In this document: piece after piece, positions 1 to 12,019 of the stretch
How the letters are laid out: every line of letters starts with the position of its first letter
Numbering within the stretch: position 1 is the stretch's first letter
NCBI RefSeq assembly: GCF_030052815.1
Contig: NC_079504.1
Location: forward strand, 91,439,085 to 91,503,084
Origin: Hevea brasiliensis
Taxonomy: Eukaryota; Streptophyta; Magnoliopsida; Malpighiales; Euphorbiaceae
DNA length: 64,000 nucleotides
Reading direction: 5' to 3'
Translations under genes and position numbers: made by a program
The notes under the pieces: model-generated
The model's database searches: none
Told to the model about the DNA's origin: nothing
What the model saw: the letters and a program-made list of their open reading frames with translations, nothing else

Positions 1-2565
1 TTAGAGTGCTTTTCAATCAATAAGTATCCATCAATATCATTCAAACAATTTTTCACAGTTTCAAACCATTCACAATGTTTTTCAATCAATAAGTGTCCAT
101 CAAACACATTTCCACAATTTAAAACAATAATATACAATTAGTCAATATTTATTTCAATTGAAAAATTCAAGAGAAATAGTTGTTGTGCACAAACCTCTGA
201 TATTTGTCTCCTGGTCTTGACTCAGTATTTCTTTCCCTTTTGCTGAGTCCTTGTTAACTGAGAAACACAATTTGAAGTGTTTCAGTGCTAAATTAATTTG
301 CCTCTAACGATAATGTTCGATAAACAATTCACTAAATACCTTTATTGGCTTAATCACCTAATATATCGACCCTCGATATTTTCTAAGTAAATTAGGTTTT
401 AGTGTCCTTTATATGTCACATTCGATAGGGTTTTAGGGTTGGTACGTGTTACCAAACTCAATTCTATGCGTATTGCGTTTTCTTGCATTTCATTGCAAAT
501 TGCTGGATTTCGGGATACTAGTTTGACCTAGCCGGACGATCTAGTTTCCTCGGTTTTCTGGTTTCGGTCAAAACTACAAACTTGTAGATCTATGTCTTAT
601 TGCACGCGGAGCAAAATTTTAGGTCAATCCGAGTTAAGTAGACCAAGTTATGGTCATTATACTATTGCTGGTCAATTGATATCAAATTAGGTCAATTTTA
701 GGTCAATTTGGTCAACTTTGGTTCGGCCAGTTTTTGGACCCGAACTTGTGCAAGCTTTTTGACTTGCTTCTGGTCATTTCTGGGTTTTGGTGTCTTCATA
801 AGACTTGTAGGTATGGGTCTTAACTATTCATGGTTAAAATTTCAGGTCAATTGGACCTGTTTTGAGTGAGTTATGGTCTAAACACTCACTGCTGCCCAAA
901 TAGTCAGTTTTTGGGTCTCAAGTGTACCTAATCCGAATTGGTCATTTTTCATATCACCTTGCAAGCAGAATTTTGGTATGTTCTCTCAATGAAAGTTGGC
1001 ACATTTTGTGCCTAGTTCCACCTCCAATTGGTCTCATACCAATTGAGGTTACAAATTTAAACTTATTGGCTAAAATATACACTGCCCTTGGTTACTTTGC
1101 TTAACACACATCAATTACACATATTTACCTTGCAATTTGTTTACTTCTCTACCAATCTGTTTTGGTACATTACCAAAATCATATTCTACTTTACACTAAC
1201 ATTACTTTGGGCAGATTACAATTACCCTCAACACACCAAATATAATTCACATTTACAAGTTCTAAGTACCATTACATACACACCTAACCATTACAAATCT
1301 TACATACACTTTACAATATCAATCTCCATACATATCCATCAATCCTTCTAGGTCAATATTCTGCCTACACTTCCATGAGTACATACATTTACTCAAGTGT
1401 TCCCAAGCTGCTGAAAATTGTCCTTCAACATCAAAGTGCCCTACAATTTACCAATTCCCATCCAAGTGCATAAATCACCATATATATGTGAAATAATTCA
1501 CTAGGATATTAAATCACCATGATCAACATTATTTCTCATCAATTATATGCATAATAAATCATTAAATGCGTAACCCCATGGATGTCCAAAAATGGCTATC
1601 TCAATAACTATTTAAACTTTAAAATTTCCTTCACAAAACTAACACCCATAACATGAACATAAAGTTTAACAAAGGAATTCTCAAAAATGTAAACTTACCT
1701 TTAATTGTAACTTGCTAAACCTTCACCAAACTTCTCAAATTTGGTGTCAATATCTTCCTTGTGATGTGTAGACAAAGTTTCATGAAGGAACCTAAGAGAT
1801 TGGAGTTGAAAATGGAGGATGGATCAAGCTTGCATGCAAACGCCCAATGGAGTTCTTCTCCTTTCCTTCAATTCTGCAAGTTTGAATGCTTTGGAGATGA
1901 ATATTTCTGCTGGTTTAGTGGAGTTACAGCTGCCCTATTATGTATTTAATTTATGCATTAGTGGTCCACTCACAATTTTAATCATTTTATAATCTAATTG
2001 TTCACTTAATCTCACATTAACCCATGATTTTAACTATTTACTTTAAGTACCATTAAACTAATTTTTCATTTTATTTTCTAAGTGTAATATTATTTATTTT
2101 TAATGGACATTTAGGTCAAAAGACAATTCGGGGTGTCAAATGACCATAATGCCCCTGTTCGGTTTACGTTCCCGATTTTTCGGTAATACCGGGTTTTGTC
2201 TGTTTTTTTCGATTTCTCACTTTTCTTTGTACTAATTATTTAATTTTTCTTTGATCTTTCTAATGAGATTTATTCTTCAACAAGGTTCTATTTAAGTCCT
2301 AAAAATGTTTTCCAGGATTCCCCGCAGTCCAGGGCTAGTCAACGGTCCACGCCGTGACTTTCCGGTGCGGTCACCCATCGCTAGGTTTCCCGGCTCGCTT
2401 AACTTGATCACATTTCTTTGCTATTATTTTTCCTTTGTTTTTCTTGTATTTCATTATTTTATGTCTCCTCCCTCATGTCAAAGTGTAGTTCTAGGCATCC
2501 TAGCTGTCCGGACAACACTGGTCACCGGAGCAGTAGAACGCACTACCGAACTTTTGGGTGTTACA
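1..2565 (-). repeat. LTR A copy, minus orientation, cut by the window edge
   Basis: Its right end reads GGGTGTTACA, the reverse complement of the LTR A start. The sequence is colinear with other reverse LTR A copies (48578-51610, 33886-37899). The left part lies outside the window. It sits inside copia LTR D, which resumes at 2566, so the expected target-site duplication partner (GTAAT) would be outside the window. The short reading frames inside it (for example 2305-2583) recur in every LTR A copy and are not genes. It could be a solo LTR or one end of an element; this cannot be decided here. Confidence 0.85.
8..120. repeat. 69-bp tandem duplication inside LTR A
   Basis: The motif TTTTCAATCAATAAGT starts near 10 and again near 79, a period of about 69 bp. 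The second unit is partial and diverged. Other LTR A copies (near 49110) have a single unit, so this is local to this copy. Confidence 0.7.
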
Positions 2566-4219
2566 GTAATCTCTTGGAATTGATTAGAGATGATGAAGAA
2601 GAGAAGGGAGAGCTTTTTGGGTGGCGGCACCAAAGATATCAGCTGCTGGTTGTATTGTTTTCTTTTTATAACAACACTTATATAGCTAGGTCACCACTTA
2701 AACCCTTGCCACATGTCACCCTCTGATTGGTTATAGGTTTAATTGACCCAATCACATTGTGCCAAGTGTCAAACCTCTATTTAATCTTAATTTTAATAAT
2801 CTTACATGATTAAAAGACATTTGGCAAGCTTATGTGTAGTGCCATGTGTCACCATCTCATTGTGCCACATGTCACCTTGTAAAATGACCAAAATGCCCCT
2901 GTGTCTTAATTTTGAGTCTCAACCTAAAATAATTATTTCTCTTCTTTTAATCAATTTATATCAAATATAAATTAATTAATTAATCTCTATTAATTAATTT
3001 CTCATTAATTAAATTCATATTTAAACACTTCAAATATAAATTTAACTTATACTTTACATTCAATAATCTAGATTTGGTTTCAAGCCATGCTAGGGACTTT
3101 GCAATCTAATTGCAAATCAAACCTATTTAATTAATCAATTAAACTCTTTAATTAATTAATTAAATCATATTTAATTTTGTGATTACTTGTGTATGTGTGT
3201 GACTTGCTAGGCTCATCACTAATTGGCAATGAGATATGATATCAACTCTTAATATCATCAGAACTCTTTCTTACCATAAATGATTTCTCTAAATCATTTT
3301 ATGCACCTCATAGACCATTGTTAACACCTAGCGTAGCATGCCATGGCCACCCAATCAGTAATAAGGTTTACCTTAAATGAACCTATAATCATATGTTACC
3401 ATACACTAGAATCTCTTTGTTACAAAATCCCAACTCAAGCTGGAGTCATGGTTTATGTCAAACCTCATTTGCTATGAATATTATGTTCTCTTTTTATTCT
3501 ATTTCTTGATTAAAAAGATTTTCTCATTAGAAACTCTTTTATGATTAAATCTATCTGTCCTGGCCAGGAACTTGAAATATTAAGAACAATTAAATGAACA
3601 TAGGATTTTATCTCTATTTACTTAGAGGAACAGATTCCATCTTGATCAACACCTACCTCCATATATAACTAGTAGGAGCCAACACATGCCCATATACCCA
3701 TACACAGTACAAGTATGAAAGCAGTATCAAACTCAAACCACCTATATATAAGATAACTGTACTATCTCAAGTCTAAAGAATATATGCACTAATATGATTT
3801 ATGACAATACATTGACAAGAGTAAACTCCATGTGCTTGTCATAACTGTCACTGCTTCAGCCTACTTATCATGTATAAGTGCCTATCATGTTTGTCATACA
3901 ACATGAGACTCACTATTCCATCTTATTTATATCTCATATAAATAACTTGGGAACAAACATGAATATAATCTTTCTGAATAAGTCATGTCCTTATTGTGAA
4001 GTATCCTCAATTGTGAACCTATTTATGATACTTTGTACTAGAAATACTGTCACTCATATTCTTAACAACTTAAGAGTAGAACTTCTAATAAAATATCAAT
4101 GGACCTTTTCTATTACACATAAATATCTTATGTAAACGGAAAAGTGGAAATGTCTTTTATTAATAAAAACATGTACAAGATACATACTAAATAATATACT
4201 CTAGGTCATACTACTAACA
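2566..4219 (-). repeat. Copia LTR D, minus orientation, 5' three quarters
   Basis: Reverse complement of 24313-24411 plus 56871-62150. The sense start TGTTAGTAGTATG lies at 4219 and reads leftward. The missing 3' part is left of the inserted LTR A and outside the window. The flank at 4220 is copia gag sequence, so this LTR either inserted in a copia gag or was joined to it by rearrangement. Confidence 0.8.
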
Positions 4220-4233
4220 CCAGCTGCTCAATA
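4220..4233 (-). other. 14-bp copia gag stub with left TSD of element A1
   Basis: Continues the copia gag that resumes at 15928; the same words occur in the second gag copy near 24250. Bases 4229-4233 (CAATA) are the left target-site duplication of element A1, matched by 15928-15932. Confidence 0.75.
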
Positions 4234-7200
4234 TGTAACACCCCTATGTTCAGTAGTACATTCTACTATTCGAGTGACCAGTGTTTGTCCGGACAGCTAG
4301 GATGCCTAGAACTACATTTAAATGTTAGTGAGGAGAAATAAAATAATGAGATACAAGAAAAGAAAATACAAGAAAAATAAAGAAAAAATAATAGCAATGA
4401 AATGAAACTAAGTTAAATGAGCCAGATCATGGCGATGGGTGATCATGCGGGGAAGTTACTGCGCAGCAATAGCCAGAGATCAGGAAACCCTTGGAATTTA
4501 GTTTCGAGACATAATTAAAGATTTATTGAAGTATAAATATCATTAGAAATATCAAAGAAAAATCAATTAATTAGTGTAAAGAAAAACGAGAAATCGAGAA
4601 AACGACAAAACTCGGTGTTACCGAAAAATCGGAAATGCAACCTGAATAGGGGCATTGTGGTCATTTGACATCCCGAGTTGCCTTTTGACCTAAATATCCA
4701 TTAAAAATAAATGATATTATACTTGTAAAATGTCATGAAAAATTAAAAGGAGATACATTATGTAAATAGTGAAAATGTGGTGGCCAAATTGCAAAAGTTA
4801 GAAACTTGGAATAAATAACCATTAAAAATTTTAATAGTGCAGCACTAACTTCAGCCTTTGGACACCTAAAGGGACACTTGGGAGGAATAGAACTCAACTT
4901 CAACCTCATGAGGGGAACCAGCCAAAACCAAGCTCTCCCATGGCCGCCTCTTTGTCTATGCTCTATCTCCCTCTTCAAGCCATGGTTTGCACAAGAGTTC
5001 TTCATTAAAGTTAAAGTACACACCTTGGGCAGCATACTAGGGGCAAGAAAGATAAATTTTGGTAGAGTTTTAAAGAAGTTCTAAAGAGGTAAGTGTGTAT
5101 TTTTTAATCTTGCTTCATTAAATTTTGAGTGGATCTTGTGGGTAGTTGATTTATGGGAGAATTTTTAAAGTTTGATGTTTTAATGGTGGTACACCATTTC
5201 GGTAGCCATGAGAACTCAACATATTTAGTTTGTTTTTACTTGTTAATGGTAGTTTAAGATGTTGATGTAAGAGTTTATGTGTATAGAAATAATTTGGATA
5301 ATGTATACTAAGTGTATGTGTGATAGTGCACTTGGTTTTGGAAGCTTGAAAGCAAATTTAAAGGTGATGTGTTAATGAGGTGATTCAGCAACCTTAAAGT
5401 TTAGTTAGAAATGTGTTGTTTCATGGTTTGGTTTGTTGAATTGTGTTGCTTATGGTGGCAGCATGTGTATATGAATAATTGTTTGGATTTGGACATGTAA
5501 ATGAGGTATGTTCATGTGGTTAGATTATTGTAATTGGACTTTGAAAATTCTGAGTTATAATGTGTATGTTGAGGTTGGTTACAAGCTGTCCAAAATGACC
5601 AAAATGTGTTGTAAAGTGTGTTAATGGTATGGTACAAACCAAAATTGGCATGAAAGAGTTAACTTGATAAGTATAGGATGTGTAATTGGTAAGGGATGAA
5701 CAATGTGCAATAGGGCAGTGTATATTTTAGCTTAGAACCTTAAGTGTGTGACTGTAATTGGTATGAGACCAATTAGAGGTGAAACTAGGCACAAAATGTG
5801 CTAACTTTCATGAAGGAAGCTTACCTAAATTCTGCCTAGAAGGTGACTTGAAAAATGACCAAATCCGGATTAATGACTAAAAAGCCTGAAAATTGGCCAT
5901 TTGAGCAGTAGTTAGTGTTTTGACCATAACTTACACAAAACAGGTCCAAATGACCTGAAATTTTTACCATGAATAGCGTAGACATAGATCTAAAATTCTT
6001 ATGAAGACATCAAATCCCAGAAATGACCAGAACCAAGCCAAATAGCTTGCACAATTTCAGGTACCAAAACTGGCCGAACTAAAAGTGACCTAAAAATGAC
6101 CTAAGCCTACCATTTTGGTGCATTCTGTCCAGCATTGGTAAATTGACCATATCTTGGTGTATAGAACTCAGAATGACCTGAAATTTTGCCCCACGTGCAA
6201 TAAGACATAGACCTATAAGTTTTTAGTTTGGACCGAAACCCAAAAACTGAGGGAACTAGGTCGTCCGGCGAGGTCAAAATAGTACACCGAAATCTGGTAA
6301 ATTGCAATAAAATGCAATACACTTGGAAATGAAATTGGTAACATATACCAACACTAAAGGGCTATAAAATGTGACAAATTGATAACATTAAACCTAATTC
6401 ACCTAGAGTGCATCGAGGGTCAACATTTTAAGTTGACTAAGGAAAATAATAGAATTCAATAAATTAATTATTAAGCCTTATTGTTAGAGACAGTTTAAAT
6501 GAGTATTGAAACACTTCAAATTGTGTGTTTCAGTTAGCAAAGACTCAGGGAAAGGGAAGGAAACACTGAGTCAGGGCCAAGAGACATTTATCAGAGGTTT
6601 GTGCACAACAATTATTTCTTTTGAATTTTTCAATTGAAATAAATTATGACTATTTGTATATTATTGTTTTAAATTATGGAAATTTGTTTGAATGGATATT
6701 TGATGGATACTTATTGCTTGAAAAACATTGCAAATGGTTTGAAACCACAGCTATCATATATATTGATTGAATTCCTCGCTAGCTTGTCTAGTGGGACGAA
6801 TTGACTTTGAATTCCCTCTCTGGCTGAAGTGTTGAGGTGTGTGCCTGTTGAGGACGAATAGAATGAGTATTCATATTATTGCTAGCTAGCTATGTTATTC
6901 CTTATTAGCCATCGGCTTTTGGGACGAATTGGACTATGGAATAATGATTAAGTTGTGTGTGTGATTTATTGATATTTATTGTGATACTGTGAAATGGAGT
7001 TTAAATTCTTTATGACATTCACTGTCTTTTGAATTTAACTATGGTTTTAACCGTCCACTATTTATACAACTTATGATTTATGATTTAAAGTTGCATTTTG
7101 TTAATGTTGTGCACCACTGAGACATTGGCTCGTGACGACTTTTCATTCTTTGTCATGAGATGAAATGGATCGTGTCAGACTAGGCTTCTAGTGCTACATT

Positions 7201-7786
7201 GAGAGTTCATCGGGTATATTGAGTATACCATATTTTGCATTTTGTATTGTAATATATGTTCACTGTATGTATATATTGTTCTTGGTTTTGAGCAGTTGTA
7301 AATTAAAATTGTACATTAAAATTGTATATTAAAGTTGTCAACTAAATTTGTAAATTATTTTGGCTTGTAAATATTGTGATATATTTCTTTTATCTCAGCT
7401 TTTGAAAGCACTAGAAAATTATTGTGGATTTGAGTTGGCAAATGTTGAGAAACTTATTGTGTTGATTGGATATTTGAGTTTGGGGGATGAACAAACTATT
7501 GGAAGTGCTTTTTACAGGTTTTTGAAGAACTGTTTTATTCAAAATATAAATGGCACTCTACCAAAATTTTTACAGAAATTATTAACACTTCAAATGTGTT
7601 ATCTGGTTTCACTTCAGTTAAAATTTTTTTAACACCTGTAAATAGTGCTCACCACTGTAAAAAGAAGTAAGAAAATGTTTAAAATCCCTTGTAGTGTATT
7701 TAATGGGTTATCAGTAGACGAAGTTGGTAATTCATTAGGTATACTACGGGATCATGTTATACCTTACGGAGGGATAGGGTGTGAAA
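4234..7786 (+). repeat. 5' LTR of element A1 (family A)
   Basis: Begins TGTAACACCCCTATG and ends at the decayed GGGTGTGAAA, where intact copies have GTGACA. It directly precedes the primer-binding site. It carries the degenerate 95-nt modules at about 5755-6250. It is about 355 bp shorter than the 3' LTR because it lacks the TRIM found there. Confidence 0.9.
5755..6250 (+). repeat. Three degenerate modules in LTR A
   Basis: Units start near 5755, 5921 and 6143. Units 2 and 3 share TGACCATAnCTT, then AATGACCTGAAATTTT, then AGACATAGAnCTA in the same order and spacing. Unit 1 shares the middle and end (an AATTGG core, GAAACTAG, ACTTTCATGAAG). The same three-unit series is in LTRs B and C. Confidence 0.65.
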
Positions 7787-7794
7787 TATTTTAG

Positions 7795-7806
7795 TGGTAT
7801 CAGAGC
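7795..7806 (+). promoter_or_regulatory. Primer-binding site of element A1
   Basis: TGGTATCAGAGC, the usual plant match to the 3' end of initiator methionine tRNA, eight bases after the 5' LTR. Confidence 0.9.
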
Positions 7807-7974
7807 TAGTTTTTAAATTCTGTTTTCACCTTTAATTTGAATTTTCTTTCTTCATAGTACAATTGCTCAATATTATTGTTTGATACATACAGTACATTAC
7901 ATTAAAAATATGCACTAACAGGAGAAAATCTCCTTGCGTTATTTGTTAAGGAGGTCTAAGATCCTCAAATCGAC

Positions 7975-9150
7975 TATGGAAGAAGGGGATCGTTCAGTCG
8001 ATCAATCTATAGGTACAAGGGGATGCCCCAACCCTACAAAATGTCAGTGGATCAGCCGCACCAGCCCCCTCAGTACCGCAGTTCCCTGCTCAGTTCGCTC
8101 AGCAGATGGCTGCAATGTTCCAACAGATGGCTGGTAACATGCCTACTCAATTCCCACTATAGACGCCAGTGGTACAACCACAGTCTTCAGCTAAGCAGTA
8201 TGACAAGCTGATTAAATATGGGGCTACTGAGTTCAAGGGATATTAGATCCTCTAGAGGCAGAAAAATGGTTAGAGAGAATGGATAGGGTGTTCAAGAACT
8301 ACATTGTACAGAAGAGCTGAGATTTGAGTATTCAGTGTCACTACTACAGGGAGATGCATATGACTGATGGAAAACCATTCCCCATAATTTGGTGGAACCT
8401 CCAGTACTAACCTAGGATGACTTTCTCAGGGAGTTTAGAAAAAAATATGTCCTTGATGCTTATGTGGACCAGAAGCTGCAAGAGTTCCTAAGTCTAAAAC
8501 AGGGGAGTAGATCGGTGGCTGAATATAAAAGGGAATTTTCCCGCCTGAGCCATTATGCAGTAAGTCTACTTTCTACCAGTAGGGAGAGATGTAAGAGGTT
8601 TGAAACCAGCTTGAAGCCTAGTATCAGATTACAAGTGGTCAGATTCAAACATAGTAACTTCTTTGAGCTTATTTCTCAAGCACTGGAATTAGAGAGAATT
8701 GAGTTAGAAGCGGCCCCAGAGAAAAAGAAATCAGAGAAGATAGAGAAAGAGAAAGAGGGGAAGTTAGTAGATCAGAGTTCCAGTGGTCCTACTTGGAAGA
8801 GGAAGAACTTTGGGGGACACAATAGGGGTGGTAAGAAGTCCAGTAGGGGAAGATATTCGGGATAGAAATCTCTTCCATCTGGTCAGCAAACTACCAGAAG
8901 TTCCTACCCTCCCCGCCAATGTGAAACTTGTGGTAGAAACCATGGTAGGGTATGCTATAAGGCCATAGGAGGTTGTTATAACTGTGGAGGCATAGGACAT
9001 TTTGCCAAGGACTGCATCAGTGCCCGTAGAGTTGGGCCACCTAGTACTACTACTGAAGGGTCAGTTCAAAATCCTGCCACCAGAGGTTCACAACCACCTA
9101 GCAAAGGTAGAGGCAGGGGTAGAGGTAGTCCAACAGGCAGCCAAGGCACA
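7975..9150 (+). pseudogene. Gag of element A1, broken
   Basis: Gag forms the retrotransposon particle. The reading frame changes at least twice. An N-terminal Gln/Met-rich stretch (QMAAMFQQMAGN, near 8105) is followed by the capsid domain, recognisable from SVSLLQGDAYD near 8340 with a stop replacing Trp. An open stretch at 8464-8865 holds the capsid end and a Lys/Glu-rich linker. After one TAG (8863-8865) the same frame continues into two zinc knuckles near 8917-9016 ([12 protein letters not shown] and [14 protein letters not shown]). The family normally has one uninterrupted gag of this layout; the exact start is uncertain. Confidence 0.85.
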
Positions 9151-10208
9151 GTGAATCAATTAGAGCAAGGCAGTGCTCCAGTCAGAGTCTACGCAATGAG
9201 ACAGAGAGAAGAGGCAGAGACATTTGATATTGTGGCTGGTACCTTCTCAACTTTTAATCAAGATGTGCTTGTGTTATTTGATCTGGGTTCTACTCATTCC
9301 TATGTGAGTACTAGCATCATTCATTACATTACTGTTCCGTGTGTGAAAATGGACTTTGAGGTGCTAGTAACAAGTCCGCTAGGACAGGAGGTCAAGGTCA
9401 ATGGAATGTATAGGGATTGTCCTTTAGTGATCCAAGGACATACTTTTCTATCTGATCTCATTGAAATGCCCTTCAGAGATTATGATATCATTTTGGGCAT
9501 GGATTGGTTAGCCAGGCATGACGCCATGATTGACTGTAGACTTAAGACAGTCACTTTTGGTCTCCCTCAGTACAGTGTTGTGGTAATACATAGGGAGAGG
9601 CAGCTATTGCCATCAAACATCATTTCGGCTGCACTAGCCAGAAAAATGATCAGAAAGGGGTGTGAAGCATACTTGGCACATGTGGTAGACACCCAAGTGG
9701 GGAGTCCAGCATTGAGGGACATCCCTACAGTATATAACTTTCCCAATGTGTTTCCTGATGAATTGCCAGGATTAACTATGGAAAGAGAAGTGCAGTTTGA
9801 AATTAATGTTATGCCTGGTGTGGATCCAATCTCCATAACACCATACAGAATGGCACCAGCAGAGTTGAAGGAGTTAAAGGTACAGTTGCAAGAACTACTT
9901 GAAAAGGGCTTCATTTGCCTTAGTGTGTCACCTTGGAGAATGCCAGTATTATTTGTTAAGAAGAAAGATCACACTCTCCTCTTATATATTGACTACCGAC
10001 AGTTGAATAAGGTGACAATAAAGAACAGATATCCATTACCTCGCATTGATGATCTGTTTGATCAGTTGAAGGGTGTAGCTGTATTCTCCAAAATTGATTT
10101 GTGATTTGGTTATTATCAGTTGAAAGTGCAAAAGTAGAGTATTCCAAAGACTACTTTCAGAACTCGATATGGCCACTATGAGTTTCTAGTAATGCCAGCA
10201 GAGTTTTG
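9151..10208 (+). pseudogene. Protease and N-terminal reverse transcriptase of A1, broken
   Basis: A 317-residue open stretch. The aspartic protease motif is near residues 43-48, but the active-site triplet reads Asp-Leu-Gly (residues 44-46) instead of Asp-Ser/Thr-Gly. RT starts near residue 205 with [20 protein letters not shown] and [14 protein letters not shown], and reaches FSKIDL with the first catalytic Asp at residue 316. A TGA follows (Arg codon in relatives), then another stop, then [10 protein letters not shown]. The sequence then jumps to the end of the connection domain ([15 protein letters not shown]), so about 500 nt including the YxDD box is deleted. It cannot encode active RT. 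Confidence 0.9.
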
Positions 10209-10610
10209 ATGAGTTGAAGAGGTGTTTGACTGAAGCTCCAGTCCTTACTTTACCTACCTTGGGTAAAGAATACACAGTTTATAGTGATGCTTCTCATAAT
10301 GGGTTAGGCTGTGTACTGAGGGAAGATCGAAATGTCATTGCTTTTGCATCATGCCAGCTAAAACCGCATGAGAAGAAATACCCAACACATGATTTGGAGC
10401 TTGTAGCTATTATTTTTGCTCTAAAGATCTGGAGACACTATTTGTATGGGGAAAAATGTTACATTTACACAGATCATAAGAGCTTGAAGTACTTAGGCAC
10501 CCAGAAGGAATTGAATTTGAGGCAGAGGAGAACTCATTAAAGAATATGATTGTTTAATAGACTATCAGCCAGGGAAAGCAAATGTGGTGGCTGACGCCTT
10601 AAGTCGCAAG
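10209..10610 (+). pseudogene. RNase H domain of A1, broken
   Basis: RNase H degrades the RNA strand during reverse transcription. The open stretch 10214-10540 gives [13 protein letters not shown], the E-containing [13 protein letters not shown], and TDHKSLKYL, matching the gypsy RNase H core. A small frameshifting deletion after LNLRQRR disrupts the link to DYQPGKANVVADALSRK (near 10565-10610), which normally closes the domain. Confidence 0.88.
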
Positions 10611-12017
10611 ACTATGGCAAGTCTCAGAGCTTCTCCTTTGTCCATGCTACATGAGTTGAAAGCACAACATGCCAGTTTGGAGATTGATGATGAAGGACAG
10701 ATAGTAGTTGCATGGCATGTACAGCCAGTATTGATTAATCAGATCAGAATGGCTGCTCAGAATGATGAGAAATATCAGAAGCTACTGAAAGAAGTCCAGC
10801 AGGGCAAGAAACCTGAATTTTCTGTGAGAGATGATGGTTTATTGCTACATCAAGGCAGAATGTGCGTTCCTAATGATGTGGAATTAAGACAGATCGTTAT
10901 GAAGGAAGCACATGAGTCTCCTTTTGCTATGCATCCTAGTGGAACTAAAATGTATAAAGGGTTGAAAGAGCATTACTGATGGATGCGTATGAAGAGGGAT
11001 GTAGTTGATTTTGTTTCCAAATGCCTAACTTATCAGCAAGTGAAGGTAGAACATCAAATACCAGCAGGTTTGTTACATCCATTGCCAGTACCAGAGTGGA
11101 AATGGGAACAGATAACTATGGATTTTGTTATGGGACTTCCAAGGACACAAAACAGTCATGATCCAGTATGGGTTATAGTTGACAGACTGACAAAGTCTGC
11201 TCACTTTTTGCCAGTACGGATGGACTATAACCTAGAAAGATTGGCCAGGTTGTACATAAATGAGATTGTAAGACTGCATGGAGTGCCAGTATCGATTGTA
11301 TCTGACAGAGATCTTAGGTTCACTTCTAGATTCTGAGGTAGTCTTCAGAGAGCCCTAGAAACTAGATTGAACTTCATCACAACATTCCACCCACAGATAG
11401 ATGGCCAGTCTGAGAGGGTAATTCAGATATTGGAGGATATGCTATGGGCTTGTGTGATTGAGTTTGAAGGTAGTTGGGCTATACACTTGCCTTTGATTGA
11501 GTTTGCTTATAACAACAACTACCAATCAAGCATTGGGATGCCTCCATATGAAGCTTTATATGGCAGAAAGTGCAAAACTCCCCTATGTTGCGATGAAATA
11601 GGTGAAAGAAAGATGATTGGGCCATAAATTGTTCAGCAGACAGAGGAAAAGATCAGATTGATCAGAGATCAACTCAAGGCTGCATCAGACCGTTAGAAGT
11701 CCTATGTTGATATGAAAAGAAGAGATATTGAATATGCAGTGGGTGATAAGGTATTCCTCAAAATTTCTCCTTGGAAGAGAATTATGAGATTTGGCAGAAA
11801 GGGTAAATTGAGTCCTCGTTTCATCAGACCATATGAGGTTTTAGAAAAAGTGGGTCCTTTGGCATATCGGTTAGCATTACCTCTAGAGCTAGAAAGGATA
11901 CACAGTGTCTTCCATGTGTCCATGTTAAGGAGGTACAGATCTAACCCATCTCATGTACTATTAGTTGAAGAGATTGAGATAAATCCAGACCTCTCATATG
12001 AGGAAGAACCCATATAA
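10611..12017 (+). pseudogene. Integrase of A1, broken, chromodomain missing
   Basis: Integrase inserts the DNA copy. An N-terminal zinc-binding region (HESPFAMHPSGTKMY, then KCLTYQQVK with the second Cys changed to Tyr) is followed by the DDE core: Asp in TMDFVMGLP, Asp in VSDRDLRF, Glu in GQSERVIQ. The C-terminal GPY/F-type module reads GKLSPRFIRPYEVLEKVGP. Stops at 10977, 11334, 11625 and 11693 replace Trp, Trp, Glu and Gln codons. The frame ends in YEEEPI, exactly where relatives (see 52665-53339) begin the chromodomain, and the 3' LTR follows two bases later. Confidence 0.9.
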
Positions 12018-12019
12018 AT

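Noticed and set aside
2305..2583. Open frame with a hydrophobic stretch, recurring at 30901, 37684, 44661 and 51371
   Set aside because: It is a translation of the conserved LTR A start in its antisense direction; the copies are in LTRs, vary by frameshift, and have no other support as genes.
2480..4330. Inverted TGTAACACCC/GGGTGTTACA ends suggesting a DNA transposon
   Set aside because: They come from two LTR A copies in opposite orientation, each with its own full LTR structure.
4733..5035. Frames of 60-100 codons in LTR A such as 4733-5035 and 12527-12763
   Set aside because: The same LTR segment in two copies; similarity is explained by repeat homology, with no codon-like pattern of change visible.
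7795..7806. tRNA-like words (TGGTATCAGAGC) at several sites
   Set aside because: They are primer-binding sites next to LTRs; no cloverleaf or full tRNA is present.
8464..12017. Endogenous pararetrovirus (caulimovirus) as source of the gag-pol
   Set aside because: LTRs with 5-bp duplications, integrase and a chromodomain place it in Ty3/gypsy chromoviruses; no movement protein is seen.
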